Positions 58,950 through 64,000 of a stretch of 64,000 nt of DNA are shown here, piece by piece (the stretch's first letter is position 1; every line of letters begins with the position of its first letter). The stretch comes from Apostichopus japonicus (taxonomy: Eukaryota > Echinodermata > Holothuroidea > Aspidochirotida > Stichopodidae): positions 5,974,001-6,038,000 of the forward strand of contig NC_092571.1 of the NCBI RefSeq assembly GCF_037975245.1, read 5' to 3'. The notes beneath the pieces were generated by a model. It did not search any database. It was not told the origin of the DNA and worked only from the letters and a program-made list of their open reading frames with translations. The position numbers were made by a program, and so were the translations under genes.

Positions 58950-61257
58950 TCGGTACAACACATTCGATTGATCGGTACCGAACATTCGATTGATCGGTAA
59001 CGCACATTCGATTGATCGGTACCGCACATTCGATTGTTCGGTATCGCACATTCGATTGATCGGTACCGAACATTCGATTGATCGGTACCGAACATTCGAT
59101 TGATCGGTACCGAACATTCGATTGATCGGTACCGAACATTCGATTGATCGGTACCGAACATTCGATTGATCGGTACCGAACATTCGATTGATCGGTACCG
59201 AACATTCGATTGATCGGTACCGAACATTCGATTGATCGGTACCGAACATTCGATTGATCGGTACCGAACATTCTATTGATCGGTACCGCACAATCGATTG
59301 ATCGGTACCGAACATTCGATTGATCGGTACTGAACATTCGATTGATCAATACCGCACATTCGATTGATCGGTAACGAACATTCGATTGATCGGTACCACA
59401 CATTCGATTGATCGGTACCGCACATTCGATTGTTCGGTACCGCACATTCGATTGTTCGGTACCGCACATTCGATTGATCCGTATCGAACATTCGATTGAT
59501 CAATACCGCACATTCGATTGATCGGTATCGCACATTTGATTGATCAATACCGCACATTCGATTGATCGGTACCGAACATTCGATTGATCGGGATCGCACA
59601 TTCGATTGATCGGTACCGCACATTCGATTGATCGGTACGGTACCGAACATTCGATTGTTCGGTATCGCACATTAGTTGATCGGTACCGCACATTAGATTC
59701 ATCGGTACCGCAAATTCGATTCATCGGTAACGAACATTCGATTGATCGGTACCGCACATTCGATTGATCGGTAACGCACATTCGACTGTTCGGTACCGCA
59801 CATTCGATTGATCGGTACCGAACATTCGATTGATCGGTACCGCACATTCGATTAATCGGAACCGCACATTCGATTGATCGGTACGGAACATTCGATTGAT
59901 CAATACCGCACATTCGATTGATCGGTACCGCACATTCGATTGATCGGTACCGAACATTCGATTGATCGGGATCGCACATTCGATTGATCGGTACCGCACA
60001 TTCGATTGATCGGTACGGTACCGAACTTTCGATTGTTCGGTATCGCACATTAGTTGATCGGTACCGCACATTCGATTGATCGGTACCGCACATTCGATTG
60101 ATCGGTACCGCACATTCGATTGATCGGTACCGCACATTCGATTGATCGGTACCGCACATTCGATTGATCGGTACCGAACATTCGATTGATCGGTAACGCA
60201 CATTCGATTGATCAGTACCGAACATTCGATTGATCGGTACCGAACATTCGATTGATCGGTAACGCACATTCGATTGATCGGTACCGCACATTCGATTGAT
60301 CGGTACCGAACATTCGATTGATCGCTACCGAACATTCGATTGATCGGTACCGAACATTCGTTTGATCGGTAACGCACATTCGATTGATCGGTACCGCACA
60401 TTCGATTGATCGGTACCGAACATTCGATTGATCGGTACCGATCATTCGATTGATCGGTACCGAACATTCGATTGATCGGTACCGAACATTCGATTGTTCG
60501 GTACCGCACATTCGATTGTTCGGTACCGCACATTCGATTGATCCGTATCGAACATTCGATTGATCGGTACCGCACATTCGATTGATCGGTACCGCACATT
60601 TGATTGATCAATACCGCACATTCGATTGATCGGTACCGCACATTCGATTGATCGGTACCGAACATTCGATTGATCGGGATCGCACATTCGATTGATCGGT
60701 TCCGCACATTCGATTGATCGGTACGGTACCGAACATTCGATTGTTCGGTATCGCACATTAGTTGATCGGTACCGCACATTCGATTGATCGGTACCGCACA
60801 TTCGATTCATCGGTACCGCACATTCGATTGATCGGTACCGCACATTCGATTGATCGGTACCGAACATTCGATTGATCGGTACCGAACATTCGATTGATCG
60901 GTATTGAACATTCGATTGATCGGTAGCGATCATTCGATTGATCGGTACCGAACATTCGATTGATCGGTACCGAATTTTCGATTGATCGGTACCGCACATT
61001 CGATTGATCGGTACCGAACATTCGATTGATCGGGATCGCACATTCGATTGATCGGTTCCGCACATTCGATTGATCGGTACGGTACCGAACATTCGATTGT
61101 TCGGTATCGCACATTAGTTGATCGGTACCGCACATTCGATTAATCGGTACCGCACATTCGATTCATCGGTACCGCACATTCGATTGATCGGTACCGCACA
61201 TTCGATTGATCGGTACCGAACATTCGATTGATCGGTACCGAACATTCGATTGATCGG
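57340..61257 (+). repeat. HOR family 7 unit, 3918/3962 bp, copy 1
   Basis: From 57,340 the sequence matches 61,258 onward at offset 3918 (cggtcccg at 57381 and 61299). The offset is 3962 after 44 bp near 58,150, where copy 2 keeps two monomers lost here. Markers 57579, 58749, 59633 and 60011 have partners at 61497, 62711, 63595 and 63973. Confidence 0.84.
59061..59258 (+). repeat. Run of nine identical a-type monomers
   Basis: Nine consecutive 22-bp monomers of the cggtaccgaac type have no variant base, followed by one with a cattctatt tail. This is among the longest uniform runs I saw. The same run is present at 63023-63220, one 3962-bp period later. Confidence 0.85.
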
Positions 61258-64000
61258 TACCGCACATTCGATTGTTCGGTAACGCACATTCGATTGTTCG
61301 GTCCCGCACATTCGATTGATCCGTATCGAACATTCGATTGATCGGTACCGCACATTCGATTGATCGGTACCGCACATTCGATTAATCGGAACCGCACATT
61401 CGATTGATCGGTACCGAACATTCGTTTGATCAATACCGCACATTCGATTAATCGGTACCGCACATTCGATTGATCGGTACCGCACATTCGATTGATCGGT
61501 ACGGTACCGAACATTCGATTGTTCGGTATCGCACATTAGTTGATCGGTACCGCACATTCGATTGATCGGTACCGCACATTCGATTGATCGGTACCGCACA
61601 TTCGATTGATCGGTACCGCACATTCGATTGATCGGTACCGCACATTCGATTGATCGGTACCGAACATTCGATTGATCGGTAACGCACATTCGATTGATCA
61701 GTACCGAACATTCGATTGATCGGTACCGAACATTCGATTGATCGGTAACGCACATTCGATTGATCGGTACCGCACATTCGATTGATCGGTACCGAACATT
61801 CGATTGATCGCTACCGAACATTCGATTGATCGGTACCGAACATTCGTTTGATCGGTAACGCACATTCGATTGATCGGTACCGCACATTCGATTGATCGGT
61901 ACCGAACATTCGATTGATCGGTACCGATCATTCGATTGATCGCTACCGAACATTCGATTGATCGGTACCGAACATTCGTTTGATCGGTAACGCACATTCG
62001 ATTGATCGGTACCGCACATTCGATTGATCGGTACCGAACATTCGATTGATCGGTACCGATCATTCGATTGATCGGTACCGAACATTCGATTGATCGGTAC
62101 CGAACATTCGATTGTTCGGTAACGCACATTCGATTGTTCGGTACCGCACATTCGATTGATCCGTATCGAACATTCGATTGATCGGTACCGCACATTCGAT
62201 TGATCGGTACCGCACATTCGATTGATCAATACCGCACATTCGATTGATCGGTACCGCACATTCGATTGATCGGTACCGAACATTCGATTGATCGGGATCG
62301 CACATTCGATTGATCGGTACCGCACATTCGATTGATCGGTACCGAACATTCGATTGATCAATACCGCACATTCGATTGATCGGTACCGCACATTCGATTG
62401 ATCGGTACCGCACAATCGATTGATCGGTACCGAACATTCGATTGATCAATACCGCACATTGGATTTATCGGTACCGCACATTCGATTGATCGGTATCGAA
62501 CATTCGATTGATCGGTACCGCACATTCGATTGATCGGTAACGAACATTCGATTGATCGGTACCGCACAATCGATTGATCGGTACCGAACATTCGATTGAT
62601 CAATACCGCACATTGGATTTATCGGTACCGCACATTCGATTGATCGGTACCGAACATTCGATTGATCGGTACCGCACATTCGATTGATCGGTACCGCACA
62701 TTCGATTCATCGGTACGGTACCGAACATTCGATTGTTCGGTATCGCACATTAGTTGATCGGTACCGCACATTCGATTGATCGGTACCGCACATTCGATTG
62801 ATCGGTACCGAACATTCGATTGATCGGTACCGCACATTTGATTGATCGGTATCGCACATTCGATTAATCGGTACCGCGCATATGATTGATCGGTACCGCA
62901 CATTCCATTGATCGGTACAACACATTCGATTGATCGGTACCGAACATTCGATTGATCGGTAACGCACATTCGATTGATCGGTACCGCACATTCGATTGTT
63001 CGGTATCGCACATTCGATTGATCGGTACCGAACATTCGATTGATCGGTACCGAACATTCGATTGATCGGTACCGAACATTCGATTGATCGGTACCGAACA
63101 TTCGATTGATCGGTACCGAACATTCGATTGATCGGTACCGAACATTCGATTGATCGGTACCGAACATTCGATTGATCGGTACCGAACATTCGATTGATCG
63201 GTACCGAACATTCGATTGATCGGTACCGAACATTCTATTGATCGGTACCGCACAATCGATTGATCGGTACCGAACATTCGATTGATCGGTACTGAACATT
63301 CGATTGATCAATACCGCACATTCGATTGATCGGTAACGAACATTCGATTGATCGGTACCACACATTCGATTGATCGGTACCGCACATTCGATTGTTCGGT
63401 ACCGCACATTCGATTGTTCGGTACCGCACATTCGATTGATCCGTATCGAACATTCGATTGATCAATACCGCACATTCGATTGATCGGTATCGCACATTTG
63501 ATTGATCAATACCGCACATTCGATTGATCGGTACCGAACATTCGATTGATCGGGATCGCACATTCGATTGATCGGTACCGCACATTCGATTGATCGGTAC
63601 GGTACCGAACATTCGATTGTTCGGTATCGCACATTAGTTGATCGGTACCGCACATTAGATTCATCGGTACCGCAAATTCGATTCATCGGTAACGAACATT
63701 CGATTGATCGGTACCGCACATTCGATTGATCGGTAACGTACATTCGACTGTTCGGTACCGCACATTCGATTGATCGGTACCGAACATTCGATTGATCGGT
63801 ACCGCACATTCGATTAATCGGAACCGCACATTCGATTGATCGGTACGGAACATTCGATTGATCAATACCGCACATTCGATTGATCGGTACCGCACATTCG
63901 ATTGATCGGTACCGAACATTCGATTGATCGGGATCGCACATTCGATTGATCGGTACCGCACATTCGATTGATCGGTACGGTACCGAACTTTCGATTGTTC
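61258..64000 (+). repeat. HOR family 7 unit, copy 2, cut by the window end
   Basis: It is nearly identical to 57,340-60,040 and still matching at the last base, so the unit continues outside the window. A few private changes are seen, for example cggtaacgtac near 63,730, where copy 1 has cggtaacgcac. Confidence 0.84.

Larger units (their letters stand above)
1..64000 (+). repeat. 22-bp satellite array spanning the entire window
   Basis: Every line of sequence reads as head-to-tail copies of a 22-bp monomer, cggtaccg plus [a/c]acattcgattgat. Two main subtypes differ at monomer base 9 (a or c) and are interspersed. Recurrent variants include caatacc starts, cggtaacg, cacaatcgattgat, gtgtaccgcatatatg, tails ending gtt or cat, and catttg. 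At 22 bp per copy the window holds about 2,900 monomers. No stretch of even 50 bases falls outside the repeat, so there is no gene, tRNA, rRNA, transposon or unique spacer. The array runs off both ends. Array size, hierarchy and absence of genes point to eukaryotic heterochromatic satellite DNA (inference). The monomer was not recognised as a named family. Confidence 0.97.
47451..64000 (+). repeat. HOR family 7 domain
   Basis: Long, variable units recur. The tag cacattagattcat after a marker occurs near 47,920, 50,990, 53,790, 57,215, 59,695 and 63,655. Matching blocks lie at offsets 3070, 2801, 3426-3448, 3382, 3918 and 3962. Typical variants are cgggatcg, gatccgtatcg, cgctaccg, cattcgtttgat, cggtcccg (53955, 57381, 61299) and caatacc plus cattggatttat. 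Confidence 0.86.

Noticed and set aside
1-64000. CRISPR array
   Set aside because: Repeats are directly contiguous with no unique spacers, and there are no cas genes. Copy number is in the thousands and variants follow an HOR pattern.
1-64000. Plasmid-type iterons (about 20-22 bp) of a replication origin
   Set aside because: The monomer length fits, but iteron clusters have a handful of copies beside a rep gene. Here there are about 2,900 copies and no gene.
1-64000. Long-repeat telomere of the yeast type
   Set aside because: Unit length is similar to some yeast telomere repeats. However, this array is diverged, has HORs, shows no G-rich strand bias and includes an inverted block, none of which fits telomerase-made DNA.
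1-64000. Transposon or retroelement insertions in the array
   Set aside because: No interruption, target-site duplication, terminal repeat or non-satellite sequence was seen anywhere in the window.

Overview
The whole 64-kb window is a tandem-repeat (satellite) array. I found no unique sequence, no gene, no RNA gene and no transposon in it. The basic monomer is 22 bp: the 8-bp palindrome cggtaccg followed by the 14-bp tail [a/c]acattcgattgat. About 2,900 head-to-tail monomers fill the window and both ends lie inside the array, so the true array is longer. It is most consistent with a eukaryotic satellite block (centromeric, pericentromeric or subtelomeric heterochromatin). I do not recognise the monomer and cannot name a clade. 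Monomers are about 45-50% GC with three CpGs each. Long open frames on the minus strand are a by-product of a 22-bp repeat with no stop codon in any minus-strand phase. I do not call them genes.

The array has a second level of structure. Monomer variants occur in fixed orders that recur as higher-order repeats (HORs), and the HOR family changes along the window. (1) 1 to ~20,000: family 1, with unit starts near 4445, 7304, 11821 and 17495 and nested duplications (1575 bp, 110 bp, 22 bp). (2) ~19,995-23,820: three tandem units of 1400, 1488 and ~940 bp. (3) ~23,820-27,470: a mixed mosaic. (4) ~27,470-35,400: a 1768-bp unit repeated three times almost without change, then a 567-bp interruption and a fourth copy. 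(5) ~35,400-43,250: a mosaic with truncated 17-bp monomers and a 418-bp duplication. (6) ~43,250-47,450: units of 1390 and 1456 bp. (7) ~47,450-64,000: long units (2801 to 3962 bp) with a retained 132-bp duplication.

A composite marker punctuates the array. It is a 5-bp partial monomer, usually followed by a 22-bp monomer ending gtt and a 21-bp monomer. I located about 87 by eye. The periods I checked equal whole numbers of 22-bp monomers plus the small offsets of these odd-sized pieces. Duplications and deletions therefore occurred in register with the monomer, as expected for unequal exchange between repeats.

The most unusual local feature is a six-monomer segment at 3282-3425 in the opposite orientation. 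It is the reverse complement of a variant string still present in forward orientation at about 4189-4310. Sister HOR copies lack it and carry a distinctive monomer at the matching place. Other points are a 32-bp perfect palindrome near 46,810, a turnover of diagnostic monomer variants between about 37 and 43 kb, and 22-bp-phased 8-bp dyads along the whole window.
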